Source of the DNA: Apostichopus japonicus
Taxonomy: Eukaryota; Echinodermata; Holothuroidea; Aspidochirotida; Stichopodidae
DNA: 64,000 bases
Reading direction: 5' to 3'
Assembly (NCBI RefSeq): GCF_037975245.1
Contig: NC_092570.1
Span: 17,959,918 to 18,023,917, forward strand
This document shows, in pieces, positions 41,201 through 53,009 of this stretch. Position numbers and translations under genes: made by a program. The notes beneath the pieces are model-generated. The model searched no databases, was not told where the DNA came from, and saw nothing but the letters and a program-made list of their open reading frames with translations. Within the stretch, counting starts at the first letter, position 1, and every line of letters begins with the position of its first letter.

Positions 41201-44200
41201 TACAAAATGCAGATTTGTCATATTTGGAAGCCATGAATGGGTCCATGGTTATTTACAATCATCGTGTTATATTATACACCCATGGCGGTATTTTATTTAA
41301 TAACCAGTGATCCTTAGTGGCCAGATGTCACTGAAAATGACTCTCTCTCATCTTAACTTTAAATTCACTAACTCTAACTAGTTACAGCTTTTAAGCAGCT
41401 AACTTAACATAGTCTTAAAATGTTCTATATGAACATTGTGTCTAGGCAAGGAGGAAAGTGACCTTTCACTACTAAACTCTGCTCTCTGATTATCTTTATT
41501 ACATCTTCAAAAGTAACAAGTGGGTTACCATCTAAGTTCTTAATAAACCTTTGGCGAATAATCTTGAATTTGCAGAACATCTTGTCATATTCCCCGAAAA
41601 ACAAATTTATTTATATTCTTGTTGTATAATTTCAAATTATGGTTTTTCACCCATTCTGCTAACCGCGATTAGAATAAATTCCAAGGATAATATTTTATTT
41701 TTAGATGACCTTTATCAGTATGAGAACATCTGGTTTGTAGATATGAACATTTCGAGCTGATATAGTGTCGGTAAATTGACCGCAAGAGAAATGATTAAAT
41801 ATGATTTCATCATGATATAAATTTAATAAATAAATGGTTATCGATTTTCCCACGGACATTGAAAAAAAAATGTTCCACATCCAGTATCATGGGTGGTTCA
41901 TTTTGTGAACTCAGAAAACCTTTGGTGTCATTTATTCGAGATGATGTAATTTATGACTAGACGGATTAAATACTTTTAAAACAAACATAAACAACTTGTA
42001 AACGAAAGTTATGATTTTTAGCACGAGCTTAAATATTCTTGATCAACACTCGCACTGGCGACAGATGAGAAATTTTGAGCTAATTTATGATTGAAAAAGG
42101 GGCACTCGATTTGATCAGGTTTCGATTCTTTAGGATAGTACTATCTGCAAGATAAGTTTTGCATATTCGAGCAGCTTTTGTGTTCGCTAAATCTTCGATA
42201 AAGTGATAATAGTATCCTATCACAATTAAGTTCAATAAATTCACTCTAAATCTTTTCTTTCAAAATTTAAGAGGATTATTTTAACTAGTTTTGAATAATT
42301 GAGCTTTTTAACACGTGTCTTACTTTCAGTATATGAACCCAGAAGCCAACACCGACCTTGAGAAGGACTTACATTATTGCACCTTAACAATTAGGCTATG
42401 TATATAAACCCAAACTCAAGTGACCACAAAAAAATTAGGTGACATATTTTCAGTTTCTAATGCATTGGTAATGTCGCGGCCTTTGTTTTGTACTTAATTC
42501 GATGCTTAGATGCTTGTACATATAGCCAATTAAACTTGCTCTAAATACTTGACGAGTACGAATTTGAATGAACACTGTGCCTATATATTTTGAGAATCTA
42601 ATTGTAATCGTGTATACTTATTTGGCGTTCAAAACATTTGGTCCACATCAAGTAGGCTAGGCTAGGCTAGGCTCCGGCTATCGGTCTACATGTAATTGGA
42701 ACATTCGAAACTGATTTGTGTATAAAATAATGATGATGGAGGCTTATTCTGAGTGTGATGGGTCTATTTACCGAGAAGTCGGTCGCTCTGATCATGTCTG
42801 TGTGGGGTGGTAAACTTGACTGTTTTTTTTTGTAAGACGGAGAATATATGCGGTCAGTAGGGTATATTCGGTATAAGGTACACGAATTTCTTGACCCGCT
42901 TTTATTAATGCGAGTTTTGAATTTGTCCTCCGCGGGATGGGGTAGCAAAATCAAATTTTGATGTTGTCAATATCATTTATTAATGATCTCTTTTCGTACT
43001 TTGTTAATTGTAATCAAATGTAAACAAATAACTTTGAATGAGACTTACTTGTAAATTGGGGGGGGGGGGGGAACAGCAAAATATTGGACATTAATTCCTA
43101 GATAGGCCTATTGTATTATAGACTTAATAGTAGGCTATTATAGATTTAAATCATGGAGGCGTTACCCGTTTTCACACCCCCCCCCCCCCCCCGTATCGTC
43201 TCTGGTTTATACGATCCAACCAGCGGTACTCTGCAGTCATATTTGTTATTAACTTTGCTAGTCACAGTGCAACTTCTTCTTTCAGGTCGATCGAATGGCG
43301 GCGGCCATGAAATAACCGATGTGATTTTATATAAAGTATAAAGGCAACACAAATGTTAGCAGCCAGCGAAGACAGCATTCCTCTGATTTCTTTCAGCGAG
43401 ATCAAGTGTCAGAATAAATCGCGCATATACAGACCCCTTTGGGAGAGCCATCGACAGTACATAAAGTCAGTGAATTACTGTATGGATATGATTGAAACAA
43501 AACTTCCCCAGTAGATGACACATGAAAAGGTTTCACGATGGCTGAGGAGTGAGGTCATAAGGGTATCCATTCTCATGATGTCATGTGTGTTTAAACATAG
43601 GCCTGTGTTAACATTTTCCAGATGGTGAACTGTGGTCACACTTATCTCGGACATAGTTGGCTTGAATAGGAAGCTGTTTTACCAGCTCAATGGTCATAGG
43701 CACACTGTCCTAACGAACAATGCAGTTGATAGTCTCTGAGAAGTGTCAGAATATTAGGTGTGAAGAGGATAGGTTGAGATCGGTTGTCTGAGTACCCCTT
43801 CCTCCCTCCCCCAGGGACCATCTCCCCCACATATCTCGACGTCATTCTTTCCCCACTGTGAGGGTGAGATGTCCGTGGCCTCGCCGAAGAATATGCTGAC
43901 ACAGAAGAATAACTTCATCGGTCGCTGTAGAAGTGCGCTTTATTTTTTATATTTCTTCACATAGATACGGAGGCCATCTTGCTACAAATATTAGATTATT
44001 TATTATGGTCTGAGGATTGCGATCTCCCATTAGCTCCCTCCAGACAGCTTTTTGCTGATAAGATGGTTTGCTTCATGAGAGATTTCCGAAGAAACTGCGA
44101 CTGTACATTATTACACGGGTCACTGACTGACTGACATCTCCACGGTTTGCCCTTCCTCAACTTTCAGCAGAGCAGAGTCGTAAATTCGTTGATAAACTCT

Positions 44201-46849
44201 GAGATGATTGGCGGTAATGGCTTTTAGGGGTCTCACCAGTATTAATAAATCCTGGTATGTTTCGAGAGACTTCAGAAGTACGGTCTAGCTGAACTAGGGG
44301 ACCTCAACCACAATTATTAGCTCAAAAGTAATATTTTGAATGTGTCACTTTTTATTCACTGGCTCGTCTTTGATTATCGATGATGGTTCATGATAATTTG
44401 GATGCCTATGTTTTCCTGTTACTGTAGACAATCAATGCGAAAGCATGTGTAATGTAAGAGGGACAGTCCTGGCCATGTTTGGTGTGTGGTTGGTAGGGGG
44501 TGATGGCCGGGTGGTGGTGAAGAATATTAAAAAGTAATCGTCATATGAAAATGGGCGATAGGTGGAGGGTTAGTGGGGTGTAAGGCGGTGGGTGCAGGAG
44601 GTATAGGCGGTGTAAAGTGAGCGGAATGGGATTGATGATGGATATTTGGTTGGTACATGGGCTGAGACCCTGGAAAATATTTCGAAAACATTCCGAAAGG
44701 TTAAATTAAAAGTAGATCGCTCTGAAAGTTAAAGATCTACTGTATTGGCTCTAATTATAGCACGCTACAGCTAGGAAATTTTTTAAATACATAATCGACC
44801 TGCCACGGTCGTAAATCGACCTCAATTCGCCTACATAGCTTCTTAACACCATTAGGCTCTGTGTGTGAACAATGTGTGGAAATATTTTCATGTCTACATT
44901 GTAGTTAATCATACAGCGATCACACGAAGACTCTCATACAAGAAAAAATATGTGGCAGGCGTTGCAGACTAATTGGTAAAAAGAGGTCATTTTACGACCA
45001 AGGCAGGTCGATTACGTAATCTCAAGAAACTTTTCCATTATAGCGTGCTATAGCTGGGGTCTATACAGCAGACCTTTAAAAGTAAAATACCACTCTCTAG
45101 CATATTTAAGGTATAATGTTGATGATTTTAAAAACATAGCTAGAGATTTGCGAGCAATTTTCAACAGTTCATTCCTTCCCTGAATGTTATTCCAGATGCT
45201 TTAGAAAATCCTGAATGTTTATAAAAAAAAAATAATAAAAAAATCGGTATTAACTAGTCTGCTGCAATAAAAAGAAATGGTGATCATTTTGAAAGTTCAA
45301 ACATGGGGTCGCCCCGCTGTGTGGAATAATATATGAGATAAGAATAGTACGCCAATGGGATTCGGACCACCCAAATCAGTTTGTTAGTTCATTTCCATAT
45401 GACTATGTTAATGTTGAAGGAACTTCTTTATAATGTACAAAACAGAAGGGTTTGCCTTTGAGCATATACGTGGGGAGGATCCCATGCAAGAACAATATCA
45501 ATATAATAATGTGATTCCTTATAGGTCAGACGGTACGCTTACTCGAGGGAATGTCTGCGTAGGTTGCTATGACTACGGGATTCCTAGACCTGTCGAAATA
45601 TGTAACATCTTTTAATTCACTCCAGTCATAATAACATTAATAACATTTTGTCGCAGGATGTCAACATGAAGTAACAAATAGCTTTAAAGGAATATTGATG
45701 GACTAAAGGCCAAAGTTTAGACTATGTGTTTGTTTGTTTGTTTTTTGTTTTTCTTGTGGCCTCGAACCCTCCGAATACCGATCGTATACGCCGAAGAGTT
45801 GCTGATATATTATGGATCGGGGATTTGGGGGTGGAGTAGCCTTGTTCAAGATACTATTAAACACAAGAAGGGCGGACGTGTCCCTCTTAAACGTTCGACA
45901 TGTGTCATTAAATCTGGCAGAAATGGTTCTGTATTCAGTAAACACCTCCCTGGTTTAGCAAAGAGCCAGGCATATGTAAAGTGTACATTATACAGGTTTT
46001 AAGAATCTTTGTATTTTTACACGGTATCGCAAGGAGGGACAGGGTTCCAACACGTATCTCAGCCCATCCCTCACCCCTCACCCCCCCCCCATCACCACAC
46101 ACACTAATCATAACCACGGACGACTGTATCGTGTACTGGTTGTAGGAAGTATACAAGAAAATAACTTCTAAAGTAATACATCGTTTTGGTTTTCACGTTC
46201 TGATGACACCATGATGTATTCACAAATACCATAATACTCCTGTGTGTTCTCCAAAGAAATAATTATGAGATATTTTTGTTTTGTTTTTTCTCAGATAAAA
46301 CCTGATGCTTCATCATACCCGTTGAAATTGTGTGTAAGGCACATTCGAACAAGATGTATACCAACGGATTAGGCCAGTTAAACTCAACATAATGTAAAAT
46401 AAAAGTCATCGTTTCAGGAACAGGAATTCGGTCGGAGGGCACAAAAGTGTTCGCAGCTAGCTATACTGAATCAGCTTCGGAGTTCCTAAAGCCCCTGGTA
46501 CAATGACATAATGCAAAAATCAGCCCCACCCATGTTGGTTACCACAGTAACGCACAGGAACATATCAATCAATTACGAGCATGCAATATATGAGCATGCA
46601 TTCATTTGAATAATTAAACCTAAAATAAAAAATAAAAAGTCGTATGGTTTAATTAAAGAAAAAACTTTTAAGAACTGATGTATACTTACCTCTAAAACAG
46701 GAGGGAGTAAGCTCAGAGGTTGCCTGTAGCTCGGCTTCTTCGCCTGTACGGTTTTCTGCCAGTTTGCTCAGACCTTCATTGGTAAGAGCGATAGAAAACC
46801 CACCAACGACCAACTCGCCAGCTAGAATGAGTAACCCGGTCCAAAGCAT
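26166..46849 (-). CDS. Tolloid-like astacin metalloprotease, complete gene (16 coding exons)
   Basis: Secreted zinc endopeptidase of the BMP1/tolloid (astacin) family, expected to act outside the cell on matrix precursors or BMP antagonists (family knowledge). Coding exons: 46690-46849, 40716-41015, 40117-40237, 38915-39128, 38396-38579, 37667-37816, 36836-37042, 36124-36273, 35499-35708, 35086-35205, 34588-34713, 29365-29490, 28577-28715, 27873-28123, 26515-26701, 26166-26295. All joins use AG/GT and keep phase; the total is 2,775 nt, 924 residues plus TGA. Domains: signal peptide 1 to ~20, propeptide to the furin-like RRTRRRR ending near 129, astacin ~130-323 with [19 protein letters not shown] (His222, Glu223, His226, His232) and Met-turn SIMHY (Met279, Tyr281), CUB1, CUB2, three EGF modules, CUB3, CUB4. 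Canonical BMP1/TLD is protease-CUB-CUB-EGF-CUB-EGF-CUB-CUB and about 990 residues, so this order differs. Splice sites were assigned by eye; the CUB2 acceptor is the least certain. Confidence 0.9.
26515..26701 (-). CDS. Tolloid-like exon 15: CUB4 central part
   Basis: [20 protein letters not shown], then [19 protein letters not shown] and EVRDGE: a canonical, fully conserved CUB core with Cys2 and Cys3. Acceptor TTTTCAG, donor GTACGT in phase 2. Confidence 0.95.
27873..28123 (-). CDS. Tolloid-like exon 14: CUB3 second half and CUB4 opening
   Basis: [14 protein letters not shown] (Cys3) and [11 protein letters not shown] (Cys4) finish CUB3, ending in [11 protein letters not shown]. The exon then runs into KQCGGTLK, Cys1 of CUB4. 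Acceptor CTATTCAG with one base of a split codon; donor GTTGGC. Confidence 0.9.
28577..28715 (-). CDS. Tolloid-like exon 13: CUB3 first half
   Basis: [20 protein letters not shown] (Cys1, CUB opening) followed by [17 protein letters not shown] (Cys2). I set the acceptor at TTCTCCAG (28716) rather than at the closer ACGCAG (28674), because only the upstream choice includes Cys1. Phase 1 in, 2 out; donor GTAAGT. This exon has no internal Met-initiated frame of useful length and is easily missed. Confidence 0.85.
29365..29490 (-). CDS. Tolloid-like exon 12: calcium-binding EGF 3
   Basis: [19 protein letters not shown] and [18 protein letters not shown] form a third complete cbEGF, 126 nt, phase 1-1, donor GTAAGT. 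It is separated from EGF 2 by a 5.1-kb intron in which I found no CUB exon. Confidence 0.93.
29917..30305. mobile_element. hAT-like non-autonomous DNA element, 389 bp
   Basis: Begins CAGTGGTGGAGC and ends GCTCCGCCACTG, i.e. inverted CAGTGGYGGAGC ends typical of hAT-like elements. Flanks are TAAACTGC (29909-29916) and TAATCAGC (30306-30313), an 8-bp target duplication matching at 6 of 8 positions. There is no coding capacity. An internal ~100-bp module is shared with the element at 47643-49601. Confidence 0.75.
32655..32885. repeat. (ACGG)n microsatellite, about 57 perfect copies
   Basis: About 230 bp of uninterrupted GGAC/ACGG tetramers. It gives artificial D-G-R-T frames on plus and S-V-R-P frames on minus. 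It lies in an intron; the pre-mRNA would carry a long CCGU run. Confidence 0.98.
34588..34713 (-). CDS. Tolloid-like exon 11: calcium-binding EGF 2
   Basis: [20 protein letters not shown] and FYCACPEGY form a complete six-cysteine cbEGF. 126 nt, phase 1-1, acceptor CCACAG, donor GTAAGG. Confidence 0.93.
35086..35205 (-). CDS. Tolloid-like exon 10: calcium-binding EGF 1
   Basis: [18 protein letters not shown] followed by [17 protein letters not shown] gives six cysteines and the DxNEC calcium signature. A 120-nt phase 1-1 module; donor GTTGGT is less typical than the others in this gene. Confidence 0.92.
35499..35708 (-). CDS. Tolloid-like exon 9: CUB2 second half
   Basis: Begins [18 protein letters not shown] (Cys3 and the acidic Ca-site motif), then TKLCQRQ (Cys4), and ends with a long final strand LQAYYKAR. 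Phase 1 to 1; donor GTAGGC. Confidence 0.9.
36124..36273 (-). CDS. Tolloid-like exon 8: CUB2 first half, no cysteines
   Basis: Encodes [19 protein letters not shown] and then [17 protein letters not shown]. The fold pattern G-x-I-x-N-x-x-YP and x-x-W-x-I is clear, but both cysteines of the first CUB disulfide are absent (Gln stands at the Cys2 position). At 150 nt it is the same length as the CUB1 equivalent, which supports the acceptor at 36274. An alternative acceptor at 36245 gives a shorter exon starting at GAIKNLNYP. Confidence 0.75.
36836..37042 (-). CDS. Tolloid-like exon 7: CUB1 second half
   Basis: Contains [15 protein letters not shown] (Cys3) and ALYCGYRKP (Cys4), then [11 protein letters not shown] and GFLLRFQSV closing the CUB. 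The donor GTAAGT at 36835 leaves phase 1. A weaker GTGTGT three to six bases earlier would leave phase 0 but fits the next exon less well. Confidence 0.88.
37667..37816 (-). CDS. Tolloid-like exon 6: CUB1 first half
   Basis: Starts [18 protein letters not shown], a textbook CUB opening with Cys1, followed by QTCDW (Cys2). 150 nt, phase 1 to 1. Donor GTGAGA. Confidence 0.92.
38170..38340. repeat. ~57-bp direct repeat, 3 copies, in intron
   Basis: GATTTAGCAGGTTATTGTGG and GATTAACTGCTAATCAAGTG recur three times. Each unit contains the inverted pair TTAGCAG and CTGCTAA, so each copy could form a small hairpin. It lies between the astacin and CUB1 exons. Confidence 0.85.
38396..38579 (-). CDS. 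Tolloid-like exon 5: astacin C-terminus with Met-turn
   Basis: Residues 266-326. [21 protein letters not shown] contains the Met-turn and the switch tyrosine of astacins. The exon ends [15 protein letters not shown], the usual astacin end with its closing cysteine, then a short TSIS linker into CUB1. Acceptor TTTCACAG, donor GTAAGG. Confidence 0.95.
38915..39128 (-). CDS. Tolloid-like exon 4: astacin zinc-binding site
   Basis: Residues ~194-265. It begins with the [11 protein letters not shown] loop, the counterpart of CGCCSYVGRRGG in BMP1, and contains [19 protein letters not shown], the complete astacin signature HExxHxxGFxHExxRxDRD. The vicinal cysteine pair is kept. The cysteine two residues before it in BMP1 is replaced by Ile, while its expected partner (GYGC, Cys214) remains. 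Donor GTAAGA in phase 0. Confidence 0.95.
40117..40237 (-). CDS. Tolloid-like exon 3: N-terminal astacin domain
   Basis: Acceptor TTTGCAG at 40238; donor GTAACT after 40117. It encodes [18 protein letters not shown], matching the family block [13 protein letters not shown], and continues to [14 protein letters not shown]. Phase in 1, out 2. It joins exon 4 to form the vicinal Cys-Cys loop. Confidence 0.92.
40716..41015 (-). CDS. Tolloid-like exon 2: propeptide and furin site
   Basis: Residues 54-153. Acceptor TTTGCAG, donor GTAAGT, both phase 1. It is a polar, Asn/Arg/Ser-rich propeptide ending in RRTRRRR, where BMP1 has RSRR. Next comes [19 protein letters not shown], the start of the mature astacin domain (BMP1-like LW..GVIPF). 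The basic run suggests activation by a furin-type convertase during secretion. Confidence 0.88.
41016..46689. other. First intron of the tolloid-like gene, 5.7 kb
   Basis: Contains the inverted-repeat element at 44756-45052, G14 at 43058-43071 and C16 at 43177-43192. No further exon recognised. Confidence 0.55.
44756..45052. mobile_element. Tc1/mariner-like MITE, 297 bp
   Basis: The ends are inverted copies of each other over about 65 bp: left TATAGCACGCTACAG then ATAATCGACCTGCCACGGTC; right end reverse complement TATAGCACGCTATAATGG then GTAATCGACCTGCCTTGGTC. Each end begins with TA, fitting a TA target duplication. No coding capacity. Confidence 0.75.
46690..46849 (-). CDS. Tolloid-like exon 1: start codon, signal peptide, propeptide start
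   Basis: Encodes residues 1-53 and ends GTAAGT in phase 1. I chose ATG at 46849 because [19 protein letters not shown] is a typical secretory signal and there is an A at -3. The frame stays open upstream to an ATG at 47128, which would add 93 residues with no resemblance to the family. That stretch is more likely 5' leader, but an upstream start cannot be excluded. Confidence 0.75.
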
Positions 46850-47642
46850 TATTTTGCAACTGCTAGTCCGGCAGGGTTTCGGATGGTCGCAGGCGGTCCA
46901 CATTGCCACTGCTGCCAAGCACATGGCATAGTCAAGGGCAACACCGTAGTGAAGGCATAACTGTGGATGACAGGGTGAGACAGGTGTTGGTCGTGACTTT
47001 GGAAGCAGACGATGCTTGACAGAGAGAAATATCCCCATATGCTGTACAGCGATGACAGGTGAGTTACTAACACTGCGGGGGCGACGAGAACCTGGTATCG
47101 TAACGTCACGGTAACGATCAGAAGGCATTTGATCACGCGGGAAGAGTATCGTCTGAATTTTTCATTTTTCAAGGTGAAGGTTTTCGTCATATAGGCTGTT
47201 TGCATAACTGATTATTAAAAAGTAGTAGTACCATCAAATCAACTAGGACGCTGGAAGATGATATCAGAAAATGGTCACCTGTTGTCATCGTGATAGGTGA
47301 AGCCTTGGACGGTACACATGGTTGCCCTAGGAATTCGAGGGTTCGTTGTACTAAGTGTATTTCCTGTAATGAGTTGTGTTTTCAATTGCTGGACTGTTAG
47401 TTTGCTACAATGAAAACAGAAATTAACCCCCAGTCGATTAGCGTATCTACATCTGAGCATTATTCCGTCTCGTTTATAGCTCCATGTTCCATCAAGCTGA
47501 TGCAGATATCATGGAAAATAATGAAACTTTGTTTGCTATATATATGTGCATGATAAAGACATCTGTTTCTGGTCGTATCACGAAGGTGACTGTTCCCTGA
47601 CTGTATTTGCATGATAAAGACATCTGCCTCTGGTCTTATCAT
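46850..47642. other. 5' flank / probable 5' leader of the tolloid-like gene
   Basis: The minus strand stays open in frame with exon 1 up to 47128. A minus-strand GCTATAAACG (TATA-like) lies at 47474-47479, about 625 bp before the chosen start; no initiator evidence. At 47540-47642 two ~60-bp tandem copies (GCATGATAAAGACATCTG) lie next to the transposon insertion. Confidence 0.4.
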
Positions 47643-47692
47643 CAGGTGCGTATCAAGGGGGGGGCGTTGGGGGCGCGCGCCCCCCGGGTAAG

Positions 47693-47817
47693 GAAAAGAG
47701 GAGAGAAAAAAAGAGAAGAAAAAGGGAAAAGGAGGGGGGAAAAAAGAAAAGGAGGAGAGGAAGGAAGGGAAAAGAAAAAGAAAAAAAAAGAGAAAAAGGA
47801 GAAAGGGGGGGGGGAGT
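47693..47817. repeat. Polypurine tract
   Basis: About 125 bp of almost only A and G on the plus strand (AAAGAGGAGAGAAAAAAAGAG type). Such tracts can form triplex DNA. Open frames on either strand here are compositional. Confidence 0.9.
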
Positions 47818-48485
47818 AGAAGATAGCCAAGACCTCGGGAAGAGAAAAAGGAACAGCCATAGTTAAAGCGCTGATCCCTACTATATACACAGGGTAGCCA
47901 GTGACAGATCAAGGATTACGGAGGGGGTGTGCGCCTTACCCTACCCCTTACACCGACAACTCCATTTTTGACGTTTCCATTTTTCCTCTCTCACTAATGT
48001 ATCTATATAAATACTATATATGGTCTATCATAACGCGTGTGTGTGTATGGACGCCTTAAACAATTGTACAATTGTGCTATATGGAACCAACTGTGGCTGG
48101 TCTTGAACTCGACCGAGTCGTCGGGGAACATGACGCATTTCGGGAAGGGGCGACCGCCCCCCCCCCCCGAGCAAATTTTCTTTATGACATCGCTAGTAAT
48201 TTCAAAATAGACAATGCTTAGATGCAACTTACAAGGCCTGGGAAGTGTCATTTCCAGCGATCTGGGAGGCATTTTCGGCCAAAAATTTTATTGTACCCTT
48301 CGCGCCAACTCATGGTGGCGCTTCGCTTAGATAGTTTGCCTACTGGCTTCGCCCCTCCCTTGGCAATTATTCGCTACACGCCTTTTCGAATTTGTAAAGC
48401 AAAGAGCATATATAACATCATATCAGTGAGCATTGAAATGCATGTTCCAGGATGAACAGCCCCAAAAACTGTCTATGTGTGTAGT

Positions 48486-48927
48486 CAAAGGCGTAGGAGC
48501 CCAATTGGATTTGGGGGCTGTAATGACTTGCCCGAAGAAAAAAAAGCCAAAATTTTTCGCGCGCGAAGCGCGCGTTCAACATATCGATGCCAATATCATA
48601 TAAACAAGCATCGGTCATTACATCGCATGCCATCGTTTACCGTACGGTCCGTCAAAGTTGCACAGTATACCGCCGGATGCTAATGTAAACAACCAAATGT
48701 CTTATGTAGATGGAGAAAAACCATACAGATCCATTTATGTCAAAACTCTCTTTTACAGTAGTAATGTCGGCCAAGCTTACAACTTTATTTTAATTACCAA
48801 GGAGATCATTTTTAAGCTATTCATTGCTATTTATTTTTCTTTCAGTAGGTGCCAGAAAAAAATGGGGAAAATTTGGTTGCGGGGGGGGGGGGGGCTGCAG
48901 CCCCCGCCTCCTACGGGACCTACGCCT
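48486..48927. mobile_element. Nested MITE, 442 bp, with 11-bp target duplication
   Basis: ATGTGTGTAGT stands on both sides (48475-48485 and 48928-48938). Inner ends: left CAAAGGCGTAGGAGCCC; right end reverse complement AGGCGTAGGTCCCGTAGG, both followed by GGGGGCTG(T/C)A. It contains a perfect GC hairpin, CGCGCGCGAAGCGCGCG, near 48558-48575. Element class not assigned. Confidence 0.75.
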
Positions 48928-49624
48928 ATGTGTGTAGTGTTCGGTTTCGATATACCTGATATCGGAAATATCTGCTATTTTTCATTTCATTTCCTTTTTA
49001 TAATAGCCATTATAAGAGTTTTTAATATTTGTACACCAATAAATTAACTCTGTCTGAATTTTCGAAAATTTCCTCACCAACATTCTTCATCATACTTTCC
49101 TCTACTCGTGCAATTTTGACCTGTCTGTTAGGGGTTCAAGGAGGTTTTTCTATATTGGTTGTCCATAGATTGAATTTTCTGCAACATTATGGGTATGTTC
49201 TGAAGTGATTTTATTCACGAGAAATGTGAATTTTCAAATTCTCAACAAATAATGGGCTTAAAACTTGGAAAAGTGGGGCTTTCGGATATTGTGGGCCGTG
49301 ACGTAGAATCACCTACAAAAGCAATGATCCATAGGACATGCAATCAGGTCGAACATGATGTGTGACTGGTGACAATCTTCAAAAAGGTTATGGATGGAAA
49401 AAACTTTTGGGAAATACTTGGTTCTCAGGCAAAAGTGTACATCTGGTTGCTCATTTTCAAGCCCGAGAAGTGCCATTTCCGGTGATCTGGGGGGTATCAA
49501 AACCAGAAATTTTCTTGTACGCTCCGCGCCAACCGATGGTGGCGCTCCGCTTAGATAGTAATTCGCGCCCCCCGGGTTAGAAAATCCTGGATACGCGCCT
49601 GATCATGGTGGTGACCGTACCCTG

Positions 49625-53009
<3,385 letters not shown>

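Larger units (their letters stand above)
47643..49601. mobile_element. Non-autonomous DNA transposon, 1,959 bp, carrying a nested insertion
   Basis: Left end CAGGTGCGTATCAAGG; right end, reverse complemented, CAGGCGCGTATCCAGG. It is flanked by ATCAT on both sides (47638-47642 and 49602-49606). The empty site can be inferred: 47540-47640 is a tandem repeat whose second copy resumes exactly after 49601 (TATCAT + GGTGGTGACCGTACCCTG versus intact TATCACGAAGGTGACTGTTC). The interior has a ~120-bp purine tract (47693-47817) and two copies of a ~110-bp module (48230-48335 and 49455-49560); no transposase is seen. Confidence 0.75.

Noticed and set aside
43687-43902. A 71-codon frame on the minus strand inside intron 1
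   Set aside because: No CUB, EGF or astacin pattern, and no matching exon phase.
46850-47128. A 93-residue N-terminal extension of the tolloid-like protein
   Set aside because: In frame and open, but it would bury the clear signal peptide and resembles no family sequence; kept only as an alternative.
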